A DNA stretch of 34,755 nucleotides. It comes from Rhodospirillales bacterium (GTDB lineage: Bacteria; Pseudomonadota; Alphaproteobacteria; Reyranellales; Reyranellaceae). Shown piece after piece: positions 8,333 to 17,185 of this stretch. The notes under the pieces are model-generated. The model did not search any database and was not told the DNA's origin. It worked only from the letters and a program-made list of their open reading frames with translations. The stretch lies in the NCBI GenBank assembly GCA_947466085.1, contig CANIEC010000033.1, positions 1 through 34,755 on the forward strand, in the 5' to 3' direction. The number at the start of each line of letters is the position of its first letter. Position 1 is the first letter of the stretch. The translations under genes and the position numbers were made by a program.

Positions 8333-10642
8333 GTGGCGGAAGCAAATCAGGATCCGAGATCGATTCGCCGGCTGGAGGATTCCCGCTTCCTGACCGGCCG
8401 CGGCCGTTACGTCGAGGACATTGCCGAGCCTGCGGCGCTGCACGGCTACGTTCTGCGTTCACCGCATGCCCATGCCCTGATCCGTTCGCTCGACGTGTCG
8501 TCTGCGGCATCGGTGCCGGGCGTCCATCTGATCGCCACGGCGGACGATCTCACCGCAGACGGGCTGGGCTTCATGCCGTGCCTGGCGGCAGTGAAACCGC
8601 TGATCGTACCGCCCCGCCCGGCGCTGGCATCAGGTCGTGTCCGCCATGTCGGCGATCCGGTCTGCTTCGTCGTGGCCGACAGCGCGGAGATTGCGCGCGA
8701 GGCGGCAGAGCGCATCGAGATCGACTACGTGCCGCTGCCGTCGGTGATCAACGGCCGCACCGCGCTGGCGGAGGGCGCGCCCGCGCTCTGGGACGAGGCG
8801 CCTGGCAACCTCGTCTATCACGTGCAGCGTGGCGACCATGCAGCCGTGGCCGCGGCAATGAAGGACGCCGCCCACATCGTTGAGGTCGACGTGACGAACA
8901 ATCGCGTCATCGTCGTGCCGCTGGAGCCGCGCGCGGGCATCGCGCGCTACGATGCGGCAACGGACACGATGGATCTCGAACTGACGGGGCAGGGGCTGCA
9001 CGGTATCCGCCGCCAGCTCGCGGAGTTCATCTTCAAGGTTTCCCCTGAGCGGATCCGGCTCCACGCGCCCGATGTCGGGGGTGGCTTCGGGATGAAGAAC
9101 TTCCTCTATCCCGAATGGATCCTGCTTCTGTGGGCCGCGCGCCGTCTGAAGCGCCCGGTCCGCTGGCTCGCCGACCGCGCCGAAGACTTCGTGATGGGCG
9201 CCCAGGGCCGCGACATCGAGGCGACGGCGCGGATCGCGCTCGATGCGACGGGCCGCATTCTCGCGCTCGACGTCGCAATGGTCGCAAATCTCGGTGCCTA
9301 TCTGTCGGGCAATGGGCCCGGCGCTTCGGTCGTCGCCGCGTCGACGGCGCAGGGCGGCGTCTACGACATTCCCGCAATTGCCGTCGACGTGCGCGGCGCG
9401 GTCACGAATACGACACCGGTCGACGCTTATCGCGGCGCCGGCAAGCCTGAGGCCAACTACATCGTCGAGCGTGCCATCGAGGCCGCGGCGCGGGTCCTGG
9501 GCCGCGATCCGGCGGACCTGCGGCGGCGTAACCTGATCGCCTCGTTCCCGCACAGGACCGCGATGGGCATGGCGATCGACTCCGGCGGCTTCGTGGCCAA
9601 TCTCGACGCCGCCGTGGCGCGCCTGCCCGGCTTCGAGGAGCGGCGCGTGGCAGCGAAGGCGCGGGGGCGCCTGCGTGGCCTCGGCGTCGCCTGCTTCCTC
9701 GAGACGTCGCGCGGCGCACCGAATGAAGGGGCGGAGGTGCGGTTCGAGCCGGATGGCAGCGTCATGATCGCCGTCGGCACGGAGTCGAACGGGCAGGGTC
9801 ATGAGACGTCGTTCGCCCAGATCGCCTCGAAGCATCTTGGCCTGCCCCTCGAAGCCTTCCGCTACGTCCAGGCCGACACGCGCACCGTGCGCAGCGGGGC
9901 AGGTCACGGCGGCGCGCGCTCGATGCACATGGGTGGTGCGGCGCTGGTCAAGGCGATGGATGCAGCCCTGTCGAAGGCACGACGGCTGGCGGCCCATCTC
10001 TTGCAAGCCAGCGACCATGAACTCGACTACGACCGGGGGCGCTTCACGGTGCGCGGCAGCGATCGCGCCATCGATCTCGCGACGCTGGCCGGCAGCGCGC
10101 AGGATGCGGCGAACCTGCCGGAGGGCATGTCGCCTGGACTGGGCGAGCACGTCCTGAACATCACCGATGTCTTCACCTTTCCAAGCGGCTGCCACGTGGC
10201 AGAGGTCGAGGTCGATCCCGAGACCGGTGCCATCGACCTGCTGCGCTACACCGCGGTCGACGACTACGGCCGCCTGATCAATCCGATGCTGACCGAGGGC
10301 CAGGTACAGGGAGGCCTTGCGCAGGGCATCGGGCAGGCCCTTCTGGAGCACACGGTCTACGATCCGCAATCCGGTCAGCTCCTCAGCGGCTCGTTGATGG
10401 ACTATGCGCTGCCGCGCGCGACCGACCTGCCCTTCTTCGACATCGAGCTGATCGAGCGGCCGACCGACGCCAATCCGCTCGGAGTCAAGGGCTCCGGCCA
10501 GGCGGGCTGCATCGGCGCGCCGCAGACGGTGATGGCTGCCGTTCTGGACGCGCTACGGCCCGCAGGCGTCGAGCGTCTCGAGATGCCGGCCACGCCGGCG
10601 CGCGTCTGGGAGGCTTTGCAGGGAGCGAAGCCGGGGCATTGA
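8333..10642 (+). CDS. Molybdenum hydroxylase large subunit (xanthine dehydrogenase/CoxL family)
   Basis: 769 residues from GTG 8333, preferred because GGAGAAG lies 5 bases before it; ATG 8303 is in frame but has no ribosome site. The protein has the MoCo-binding large-subunit architecture: an N-terminal a/b hammerhead domain (about residues 10-130, SRFLTGRGRYVEDI), then DVGGGFGMKN, AYRGAGKPEANY and the C-terminal segment GVKGSGQAGCIGAPQ. AYRGAG, rather than the AYRCSFR loop, excludes true CO dehydrogenase. The segment normally reading GxGEAG, where Glu is the catalytic base, reads GSGQAG with Gln at about residue 723 (CAG, 10499-10501). No FAD or 2Fe-2S subunit gene adjoins it; the next gene is an exporter overlapping by 4 bases. 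The substrate is unknown and could be an aldehyde or N-heterocycle. Confidence 0.9.
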   Translation: MAEANQDPRSIRRLEDSRFLTGRGRYVEDIAEPAALHGYVLRSPHAHALIRSLDVSSAASVPGVHLIATADDLTADGLGFMPCLAAVKPLIVPPRPALASGRVRHVGDPVCFVVADSAEIAREAAERIEIDYVPLPSVINGRTALAEGAPALWDEAPGNLVYHVQRGDHAAVAAAMKDAAHIVEVDVTNNRVIVVPLEPRAGIARYDAATDTMDLELTGQGLHGIRRQLAEFIFKVSPERIRLHAPDVGGGFGMKNFLYPEWILLLWAARRLKRPVRWLADRAEDFVMGAQGRDIEATARIALDATGRILALDVAMVANLGAYLSGNGPGASVVAASTAQGGVYDIPAIAVDVRGAVTNTTPVDAYRGAGKPEANYIVERAIEAAARVLGRDPADLRRRNLIASFPHRTAMGMAIDSGGFVANLDAAVARLPGFEERRVAAKARGRLRGLGVACFLETSRGAPNEGAEVRFEPDGSVMIAVGTESNGQGHETSFAQIASKHLGLPLEAFRYVQADTRTVRSGAGHGGARSMHMGGAALVKAMDAALSKARRLAAHLLQASDHELDYDRGRFTVRGSDRAIDLATLAGSAQDAANLPEGMSPGLGEHVLNITDVFTFPSGCHVAEVEVDPETGAIDLLRYTAVDDYGRLINPMLTEGQVQGGLAQGIGQALLEHTVYDPQSGQLLSGSLMDYALPRATDLPFFDIELIERPTDANPLGVKGSGQAGCIGAPQTVMAAVLDALRPAGVERLEMPATPARVWEALQGAKPGH

Positions 10643-11529
10643 AGCACCCGGCGCCCGAGCCAGCGCGTCCCGGCCAGCGCATCCTGGCCGGCATCCTCTT
10701 CATGTGCGGCGCCGGCCTGCTCTTTCCGATCATGAGCGGCTTCGCGAAGTTTCTCGGCGCCGACTACAACACGCTGCAGATCTCGTGGGCGCGGGCCTTC
10801 GGCCACATCGTCTTCATGCTGATCTTCTTCGTCCCGAAGTTCGGGCTGGGCATGCTGCGTACACGCCGGCCGGGCACGCAGCTGATGCGCTCGCTGATGC
10901 TCTTCACCTCTAATGCCGCAAGCTTCCTCGCCATCGTCTACATCCCGCTCGGCACGGCCGCCGCGATCACCATGATGGCTCCGCTGCTCGTGCTGCCGCT
11001 GGCCTGGATCGTTCTGGGCGAGCGGGCGGCCCGCACCCATATCGTCGCCCTCCTGGTGGGGTTCGTGGGGATGCTGATCCTGATCCAGCCGGGCAGCGCG
11101 GTTTTCCAGTGGGCAGCGCTGCTTTCTCTGCTGAGCGCCGCCTGCTACGCGATCTACCAGGTGCTGACGCGCCTCATCTCCGCCATCGACACGCCGGAGA
11201 CCTCGACGATTTACAGCTCGATCGTGGGCGGCTTCGGCATGCTGCTGGTCCTGCCCTTCGTGTGGAAGACGCCGCACGGTGCTCGCGACATCTTCTTCTT
11301 CTGCAGCCTCGGCGTGCTCGGTGCCATGGGCCATTATTTCGTGGCACGGGCGCTTACCTATGCACCGGCCAACATCGTGGCGCCGTTCCAGTATATGCAG
11401 CTCATCGGCTCGGTGGTCGTGGGCTATCTCTTCTTCGGCGATTTCCCGGATTTGCTGGGCTGGGTCGGCGCCGCCATCATCGTCGGCGCCGGCCTCTATA
11501 TCGGCTGGTCGCAGCGAAAGCCCGGCTAA
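10639..11529 (+). CDS. DMT/EamA family transporter
   Basis: 296-residue integral inner-membrane protein with about ten hydrophobic segments in two EamA repeats. The conserved FxxGxxFPIMSGFAKFLG start of the first repeat and the APxxxxPLAWIVLGERA end are visible, and the second repeat ends with GYLFFGDFPDLLGWVGAAII. These proteins export or exchange small metabolites. The TTG start at 10639 overlaps the preceding stop (TTGA), implying translational coupling to the molybdenum hydroxylase; the next in-frame ATG falls within the first helix. Its stop codon overlaps that of the convergent binding protein gene at 11526-11529. Coupling suggests it moves a substrate or product of the hydroxylase, which is inference. 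Confidence 0.85.
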   Translation: MKHPAPEPARPGQRILAGILFMCGAGLLFPIMSGFAKFLGADYNTLQISWARAFGHIVFMLIFFVPKFGLGMLRTRRPGTQLMRSLMLFTSNAASFLAIVYIPLGTAAAITMMAPLLVLPLAWIVLGERAARTHIVALLVGFVGMLILIQPGSAVFQWAALLSLLSAACYAIYQVLTRLISAIDTPETSTIYSSIVGGFGMLLVLPFVWKTPHGARDIFFFCSLGVLGAMGHYFVARALTYAPANIVAPFQYMQLIGSVVVGYLFFGDFPDLLGWVGAAIIVGAGLYIGWSQRKPG

Positions 11530-13130
11530 CCGACCGTCACCGGGGAGAAGTCGACGTACCAGCTCTTGGGATGGACGTAGCCCTTCACCTTGGACGAGAT
11601 CGCGTTCGGCCAGACGTCGTGGACGAACCACACGAACACCGCCTGGTCGACCATGCGGGTGTTGATCTTCGCCAGCACCTTGTCGAGTTCCGCCGGGTCG
11701 GACGTGCTGCGCGCCTCGGCGGCCAGCTTGTCGAACTCCGGATCGTTGATGTAGCCCCAGTTCGAACCCTTGGGCGGGACCTGCTGGCTGTCGACGAAGC
11801 GCATGAAGGCGTTGTGCGGATCCATCGTGTTCCAGCTCACGTTGATGGCGCTGAACGAAGCGGCCTCAGGCGCCTTGGCGCCCTGGCGCATGAAGTTCAG
11901 CAGGGCGTTCCAGTCCATCACCTGGAACTCGAGATCGACGCCCACTTCGGCGAATTGCTGCTGGATGAACTCGTTCATGATCAGCGGATACATCTGGCCT
12001 GAGCCGGAGGTCGAGATCGCGACCTTCATCTTGAGCTTCTTCTGGGGGCCGTAGCCCGCCTCGGCCAGCAGCTTCTTCGCTTCCGGCGGATCGTAGCGGA
12101 TCTTGAAGCTCGGATTGCCGAACCAGGGATGGTCGGTCGGCACGCAGCCGACGGCGGGCGCGGCGAGGCCGTTCAGCAGTTTCACCATCGCGTCGCGATC
12201 GACCGCGAGGTTCAGCGCCTTGCGCACCCGGATGTCGGCGGTCGGCGCTCCGGGCAGCATGCTGAGCGTATAGGGCCACATATGCGGGATGGCGTTCGTC
12301 TCGATCTTGCAGCCGCCGGCGCGCAGTTTTTCGAGCGAATCGGGGGCGGGGGCCTCGATCCAGTCGACCCGGCCCGACAGCAGCGCGGCGGTGCGCGTGG
12401 AGACGTCGGGGATCGGCAGCAGCACCATGCGCTCGCTCTTCGGGATTCGCGCCTTGTCCCAGTAGTCGTTGTTGCGCTCCAGCTCGGCGCGCTCGCGCGG
12501 TGTCCACGACTTCATCTTCCACGGGCCGGTGCCTGACGGCGACTTGCGGTAGGCCTGCCAGTCCCGGCCCACCTTCTCGAAATTGGCCGGGCTCGAGATC
12601 GGGAACCGGTTGAGCAGCGACGGCATGATCGTGTCGACGCCCTTGGTCTGCAGCTCGACCTTGTAGTCGTCGATCTTGCGGTAGCCGACCAGCGGCCAGA
12701 GAGCCGCCAGCAGCACGCTGCGTCCGATGCGATCGAAGACCGGCGACTTGTCGTTGAGCGCGCGGTCGATGCTGAAGATCACCGCGTCGGCGTTGAAGTC
12801 CGACCCGTCATGGAACTTCACACCCTGGCGCAGCTCGAAGATCCATTTCGTGGGATCGGCCGGATCCTGGTACCACTTGGTCGCCAGACCGGGCACCAGC
12901 TTCGCCGGGGCGGTCGCCGACGACAGGTCCCAGGCGACCAGCGGGTCATACATCGTGTAGCCCATGAAACGGATGCCTTCGGTACCCTGGTCGGGCGCGC
13001 CGTCGGTCGCCGGAATGTCGGCGAGCGTCATGGCGATTCGCAAGGTCGAAGGCTGCTGTGCCTTGGCCGAGCTCGAGCCGATGAAAGGAAGGGCGGTGCC
13101 GGCGAGTAGAGCGGCGCGACGGGTGAGCAT
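11526..13130 (-). CDS. ABC transporter substrate-binding protein, family 5 (peptide/nickel type)
   Basis: 534 residues from ATG 13130, preceded by GGAGGTTT at good spacing. The frame is open another 110 codons upstream, but that part overlaps the divergent amidase and is not protein-like. The signal begins MLTRRAALLAGTALPF and ends at SSAKAQ; the paired arginines suggest Tat export, though Sec is possible. The mature protein has the SBP_bac_5 pattern: YDPLVAWD, FELRQGVKFHDGSDFNADAVIFSI, RNNDYWDK and AVDRDAMVKLLNGLAAPA. Family members bind oligopeptides, opines, nickel or glutathione. No permease or ATPase gene adjoins it. Divergence from two amidases suggests import of an amide or peptide that they hydrolyse. 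Confidence 0.92.
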   Translation of the reverse strand: MLTRRAALLAGTALPFIGSSSAKAQQPSTLRIAMTLADIPATDGAPDQGTEGIRFMGYTMYDPLVAWDLSSATAPAKLVPGLATKWYQDPADPTKWIFELRQGVKFHDGSDFNADAVIFSIDRALNDKSPVFDRIGRSVLLAALWPLVGYRKIDDYKVELQTKGVDTIMPSLLNRFPISSPANFEKVGRDWQAYRKSPSGTGPWKMKSWTPRERAELERNNDYWDKARIPKSERMVLLPIPDVSTRTAALLSGRVDWIEAPAPDSLEKLRAGGCKIETNAIPHMWPYTLSMLPGAPTADIRVRKALNLAVDRDAMVKLLNGLAAPAVGCVPTDHPWFGNPSFKIRYDPPEAKKLLAEAGYGPQKKLKMKVAISTSGSGQMYPLIMNEFIQQQFAEVGVDLEFQVMDWNALLNFMRQGAKAPEAASFSAINVSWNTMDPHNAFMRFVDSQQVPPKGSNWGYINDPEFDKLAAEARSTSDPAELDKVLAKINTRMVDQAVFVWFVHDVWPNAISSKVKGYVHPKSWYVDFSPVTVG

Positions 13131-13224
13131 GCGAAACCTCCGTGGTTCCGTTGTACGAAGCACGAAACGAGCCACAGCACGCCATGGTGGACGCGGCATG
13201 CTTCTTGCTGTTTTGCTGTCGATC

Positions 13225-14505
13225 ATGGCCGCCCTGAACACGCTCTCCGCCACCGAACTCGCGCAAAGACTGGACGCTGGAGCGGCAACCGCCGAGGCGA
13301 TCGTGCGCGACCATCTCGAACGCATCGACCAGCGCGACGCCGACGTGCTCGCCTGGTCGCATCTCGCGCGCGAGGCTGCCCTGGAAACCGCCAGGATGCT
13401 CGATCGCGGAACACGCAGGGGCCTGCTGCACGGCATCCCGATGGGCGTGAAGGACATCATCGATTCCTTCGACCAGCCGACGACTTACGGCTCCCCGATC
13501 TACCGTACGCATCAGCCGCTCGCCGATGCCGCCACCGTGGCGCTGGCGCGCGCTGCCGGCGCCATCCTGCTGGGCAAGACGGTGACCACGGAGTTCGCCA
13601 ACCGCCATCCCGGCCCGACGAAGAACCCGCACAATCCCGCGCATACGCCCGGCGGTTCCTCCTCCGGCTCGGCGGCGGCTGTTGCGGACTTCCAGAGCGT
13701 GCTCGGTACCGGCACCCAGACCGGCGGCTCGGTGATCCGCCCCGCCGCTTTTTGCGGCATCGTCGGCTACAAGCCGAGCTACGGGCATTTCGCGCCGGCC
13801 GGCATGAAGGCCAATACGGAATGGCTAGACACGATCGGCGCCTATGCGCGCAGCGTCGAGGACATTGCCCTGTTCCGGGCAGCACTCATGGCGATCCCTT
13901 ACGCGCCGATCGCACGGCTCGACCGGCCGCCTCGGATCGCCGTCGCCTTCACGCATCATCGCGACGAGCTGTCGCCCGAGGGCACCAAGGCCGTGAACGA
14001 TGCCGCCGATGCCTTTGCCAAGGCCGGTGCGCAGGTGAAGGAGATCGAGCTGCCGGCGCCGGTGCGCGACATGACCCAGGGCCAGAAGACGCTGTCGGCC
14101 TTCGACGGGCCGCGCGCCCACGCCGATGAGGCGCGGCGGTTTCCCGGCCTGCTGAGCGAGAGCCTGAAGAAGGACAAGCTCGAGGCCGGCGCGAAGATCG
14201 ACTATGCGACATGGGTCGACGCCCGCAAGCTCGGTGAAACCGGACGCGCCGCCGTCGACGCTCTGTTCGACGAGATCGACGTCATCCTGACCGCCCCGGC
14301 CAAAGGGGAGGCGCCGCTCGGCCTCGAACGCACCGGCGACGCCACCTTCAACCTGCTCTGGACCTATCTCTGGATGCCCTGCGTGACCCTGCCGTTGACA
14401 AAGGGACCGACGGGCCTGCCGGTCGGCGTGCAACTGGTCGGTCGCCAGCATGAGGATGCAGGCCTGCTCGACATCGCCGCCTGGGCGCGGGGTGTGCTGT
14501 CATGA
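13225..14505 (+). CDS. Amidase signature family hydrolase, copy 1
   Basis: 426 residues from ATG 13225, chosen because the protein then begins like other amidases (NTLSATELAQRLDAG). ATG 13198 has a better ribosome site (GGTGGA) but adds a hydrophobic leader, so it remains possible. The Ser-cisSer-Lys triad is visible: Lys76 (GVKDIID), the cis-Ser region TPGGSSSGSAAA (141-152) and nucleophile Ser169 (GTQTGGSVIRPA). The enzyme hydrolyses a carboxylic amide to acid and ammonia in the cytoplasm. GatA is unlikely: the protein is short and the context is catabolic. Its stop overlaps the start of the second amidase (ATGA), so the two are translationally coupled. Confidence 0.92.
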   Translation: MAALNTLSATELAQRLDAGAATAEAIVRDHLERIDQRDADVLAWSHLAREAALETARMLDRGTRRGLLHGIPMGVKDIIDSFDQPTTYGSPIYRTHQPLADAATVALARAAGAILLGKTVTTEFANRHPGPTKNPHNPAHTPGGSSSGSAAAVADFQSVLGTGTQTGGSVIRPAAFCGIVGYKPSYGHFAPAGMKANTEWLDTIGAYARSVEDIALFRAALMAIPYAPIARLDRPPRIAVAFTHHRDELSPEGTKAVNDAADAFAKAGAQVKEIELPAPVRDMTQGQKTLSAFDGPRAHADEARRFPGLLSESLKKDKLEAGAKIDYATWVDARKLGETGRAAVDALFDEIDVILTAPAKGEAPLGLERTGDATFNLLWTYLWMPCVTLPLTKGPTGLPVGVQLVGRQHEDAGLLDIAAWARGVLS

Positions 14506-15770
14506 AAGAGATCACAGCCCTCGAAGCCGTTGCCGCCATCGAGGCCGGTACGCTGACCTCCGAGAGACTGGTGCGCGGCTGTCTCGACCGGATCGCCGAG
14601 CGCGACGGTGTCGTGAAGGCCTGGGCCCATCTCGATCCCGACCAGGCCATCGCGCAGGCCAAGGCGGCCGACGCTGCGAGCGGCGGACTGCTGCGCGGCA
14701 TCCCGGTCGGTGTGAAAGACATCATCGACACCTACGACATGCCGACCGGCCACAACTCGCCGATCTTCGAGGGCAAGGTGCCGTTCGGCGATGCCGCCTG
14801 CGTGGCGCTCTGCCGGACCGCCAATGCCGTCATCATGGGCAAGACGGTGACGACGGAGTTCGCCAATCGTCATGCCGGTGCCACCACGAACCCGCACAAC
14901 GCCGCCCACACGCCGGGTGGCTCTTCCTCCGGGTCCGCCGCCGCGGTGGCCGACGGCCATGTGCCGCTCGCCTTCGGTACGCAGACCGGCGGCTCGGTGA
15001 TCAGGCCGGCCGCCTATTGCGGCGTGGTGGGTTACAAGCCGACTTTCGGCGACTTCTCCCGGGTCGGTATCAAGATGCAGTGCCATTCGGTCGATACGCT
15101 GGGCCTGATGGCGCGAACGCTCGACGACATCGCGCTGTTCCGTTCCGCCGTGCTCAAGCTGCCGCCGGTCCGCATCGATCGGGACATCGGCCGCCCGCGC
15201 ATCGGCATCTGCCGTTCGCCAGTCTGGGACAAGGCCGAGCCGGAGACCAAGGCACTGATCGAGGAAACGGCGACCCGGCTCTCCGACAAGGGGGCGTCGG
15301 TGATGGATGTCGCCTTTGCCGCCCCGTTCGCCGACATCATCGACGACCATGCCGCGATCACCGGCTTCGAGAGCGTGCGAAACTATGCCGACGAGAGGCT
15401 GCGCAATCCCGACAAGGTGAGCGACGAGCTGATGAACGGCCCGATGAAGCGCGGCCTTGCCGTCTCCTTCGATCGCTACGTCGCGGCCCAGCGCAAGGCC
15501 ACGGCCTTCAAGCCCCATGTCGATTCGCTGTTCGACAAAGTCGACCTGCTCCTGACGCCCAGTGCTCCCGGCGAGGCGCCGCAAGGGATCGAATTCACCG
15601 GTGATCCGGTCTTCAACTCGATCTGGACGCTCGCGGGCACGCCCTGTGTGACGCTGCCGGCCGGCACCGGTCCGCGGGGCCTGCCGCTCGGCGTCCAGCT
15701 CGTCGGCCTGCGCCATGCCGACGACCGGCTGCTTTCCCTGGCCGCCTGGGTGGCGGCGCATTTGAACTGA
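14502..15770 (+). CDS. Amidase signature family hydrolase, copy 2 (tandem paralogue)
   Basis: 422 residues with a full triad: Lys72 (GVKDIID), TPGGSSSGSAAA (137-148) and nucleophile Ser165 (GTQTGGSVIRPA). It is clearly paralogous to the preceding gene, sharing near-identical blocks such as GKTVTTEFANRH and AHTPGGSSSGSAAAVAD; the regions between about residues 190 and 330 have diverged. ATG overlaps the preceding stop by four bases. Two diverged copies kept in one operon suggest different substrate ranges, or a hetero-oligomer, rather than redundancy; this is inference. A BIME-like repeat separates it from the M20 hydrolase gene. Confidence 0.92.
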   Translation: MKEITALEAVAAIEAGTLTSERLVRGCLDRIAERDGVVKAWAHLDPDQAIAQAKAADAASGGLLRGIPVGVKDIIDTYDMPTGHNSPIFEGKVPFGDAACVALCRTANAVIMGKTVTTEFANRHAGATTNPHNAAHTPGGSSSGSAAAVADGHVPLAFGTQTGGSVIRPAAYCGVVGYKPTFGDFSRVGIKMQCHSVDTLGLMARTLDDIALFRSAVLKLPPVRIDRDIGRPRIGICRSPVWDKAEPETKALIEETATRLSDKGASVMDVAFAAPFADIIDDHAAITGFESVRNYADERLRNPDKVSDELMNGPMKRGLAVSFDRYVAAQRKATAFKPHVDSLFDKVDLLLTPSAPGEAPQGIEFTGDPVFNSIWTLAGTPCVTLPAGTGPRGLPLGVQLVGLRHADDRLLSLAAWVAAHLN

Positions 15771-15787
15771 TGTTCAGGACGGTAAAC

Positions 15788-15899
15788 CCTCATCCTGAGG
15801 AGCATCGCGTAGCGATGCGTCTCGAAGGATGGGCGACAGACTCGGTGCGGGTTCCCATCCTTCGAGACGCGGCCCGAGGGGCCGCTCCTCAGGATGAGG
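15788..15899. repeat. BIME-like element: two REP-type units in inverted orientation
   Basis: Outer arms 15788-15803 and 15884-15899 are perfectly complementary over 16 bases (CCTCATCCTGAGGAGC). Inner arms 15817-15833 and 15854-15870 are perfectly complementary over 17. Each unit contains its own 7-bp hairpin with a triloop: GCATCGC-GTA-GCGATGC (15802-15818) and GCGGCCC-GAG-GGGCCGC (15869-15885). The two hairpins differ in sequence but agree in structure, as expected of REP units. It ends one base before the ribosome site of the next gene. Confidence 0.85.
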
Positions 15900-15914
15900 T
15901 GGAGGAGAATTGAT

Positions 15915-17141
15915 ATGCCCACGATCAACGGTGAACGACTGCTCGCCGACCTCCGGCGCATTGCCGATTTCGGCCGCTACCAGACCGGCGTGCACCGCCC
16001 GCATCTCTCGCCCCAGGACGTGGAGAGCCGGCACTGGCTCGTGGCGCGCATGAAGGAGGCGGGCCTCGAGCCTGTCATCGACGGTATCGGCACGGTGATC
16101 GGCAAGAGTCCGAAGACCGGTCCGCGAATCCTGATCGGCTCGCATTCGGACACCCAGCCACGCGGCGGCTGGCTCGATGGCGTCATGGGCGTGATCTACG
16201 GGCTCGAAGTGGCGCGGGCGCTGGCGGAAGATCCCGAGACGGCGCATCTCGCCGTCGACGTCGCCTCCTGGGCCGACGAGGAGGGCCACTGGGGCCAGAT
16301 GACCGGCAGCCGCTCCTTCATCGGCATCTTCTCCGAGGCCGACATCGACAAGGCCAAGCATCGCGACGAGGGCACGCCGATGCGCGAGGCGCTGAAGGCG
16401 GCCGGCCTCGAAGGCGTGCCGCGCGAGCATCTCGAAGAGGGCAGGTATCGCGGCTATCTTGAGGCCCATATCGAGCAGGGCGGCCTGCTGGAAGCGGGCG
16501 AGAAGCACATCGGCATCGTGACCGCGATCGTCGGCATCATGCAATTCCGCCTGACCTTCAGTGGCATCCAGAACCATGCCGGCACGACCCCCATGCCGAT
16601 CCGCAAGGATGCCGGCGTCGCCATGATGCGGCTCTACAACGACGTGATGGACAAGTTCCCCGCCGTTTCCGGGCCGCGCAGCGTGTGGACGGTGGGCAAG
16701 ATGGTGCTGGAGCCGGGTGCGCCGGCAATCGTTCCCGGCCGGGCTGAGATGATTCTCCAGTTCCGCGACGCCGACCAGAAGGTCCTGCAGGCCTTCGAGG
16801 CGAAGCTGATGGAGATCGTGGCGAATCACCAGAAGAGCAGCCCCTGCACCGTCGAATGCGTGAACCTGTCGCGCACCCAGCCGCTGCTGATGGATGAGCG
16901 CTTCCTCGAGGCGATCGAGGAGTCGGCCGCTGTCCATGCGCCGGACAAGCATGTACGCATGCCGTCGGGCGCCGGCCACGACGCGCAGGTCATCGGGCTG
17001 AAAATGCCGGCGGCGATGATGTTCGTGCCCTCGATCGGCGGCATCTCGCATCACTTCACCGAAAACACCCATGACGCCGACATCGTGCTGGGATGCCAGG
17101 TCTTCGCCGACGCCACGGCGAAAATTCTGAAGGGAAACTGA
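15915..17141 (+). CDS. M20-family Zn-dependent hydrolase (hydantoinase/carbamoylase/allantoate amidohydrolase type)
   Basis: 408 residues from ATG 15915, which follows GGAGGAGA. The metal-site residues of the amaB/allC/hyuC group are in place: His77 in GSHSD, Asp88 in GGWLDGVMG, Glu122/123 in DEEGHW, His185 in EAHIEQGG and the final His in ISHHFTENT. The dimerisation domain begins around residue 205 (FSGIQNHAGTTPMPIRKDA) and carries the Asn-His and Arg residues that bind the substrate carboxylate in this family. It cleaves N-carbamoyl or ureido groups, releasing ammonia and CO2. Placed after two amidases, it could finish the breakdown of an amide or ureide taken up with the divergent binding protein. 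The exact substrate cannot be told. Confidence 0.9.
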   Translation: MPTINGERLLADLRRIADFGRYQTGVHRPHLSPQDVESRHWLVARMKEAGLEPVIDGIGTVIGKSPKTGPRILIGSHSDTQPRGGWLDGVMGVIYGLEVARALAEDPETAHLAVDVASWADEEGHWGQMTGSRSFIGIFSEADIDKAKHRDEGTPMREALKAAGLEGVPREHLEEGRYRGYLEAHIEQGGLLEAGEKHIGIVTAIVGIMQFRLTFSGIQNHAGTTPMPIRKDAGVAMMRLYNDVMDKFPAVSGPRSVWTVGKMVLEPGAPAIVPGRAEMILQFRDADQKVLQAFEAKLMEIVANHQKSSPCTVECVNLSRTQPLLMDERFLEAIEESAAVHAPDKHVRMPSGAGHDAQVIGLKMPAAMMFVPSIGGISHHFTENTHDADIVLGCQVFADATAKILKGN

Positions 17142-17185
17142 CGGGCGACGGCGCTATCCTGCTCCTCGTCGAGCGAGGAGCCGGG

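Noticed and set aside
8630..10369. A 579-codon minus-strand frame opposite the molybdenum hydroxylase
   Set aside because: Antisense shadow of a gene with clear family motifs; composition is low-complexity and Arg/His/Asp-rich.
15774..17072. A 432-codon minus-strand frame ending in the repeat before the M20 hydrolase
   Set aside because: Its N-terminal part is a translation of the BIME-like repeat, and the remainder is antisense to the hydrolase.
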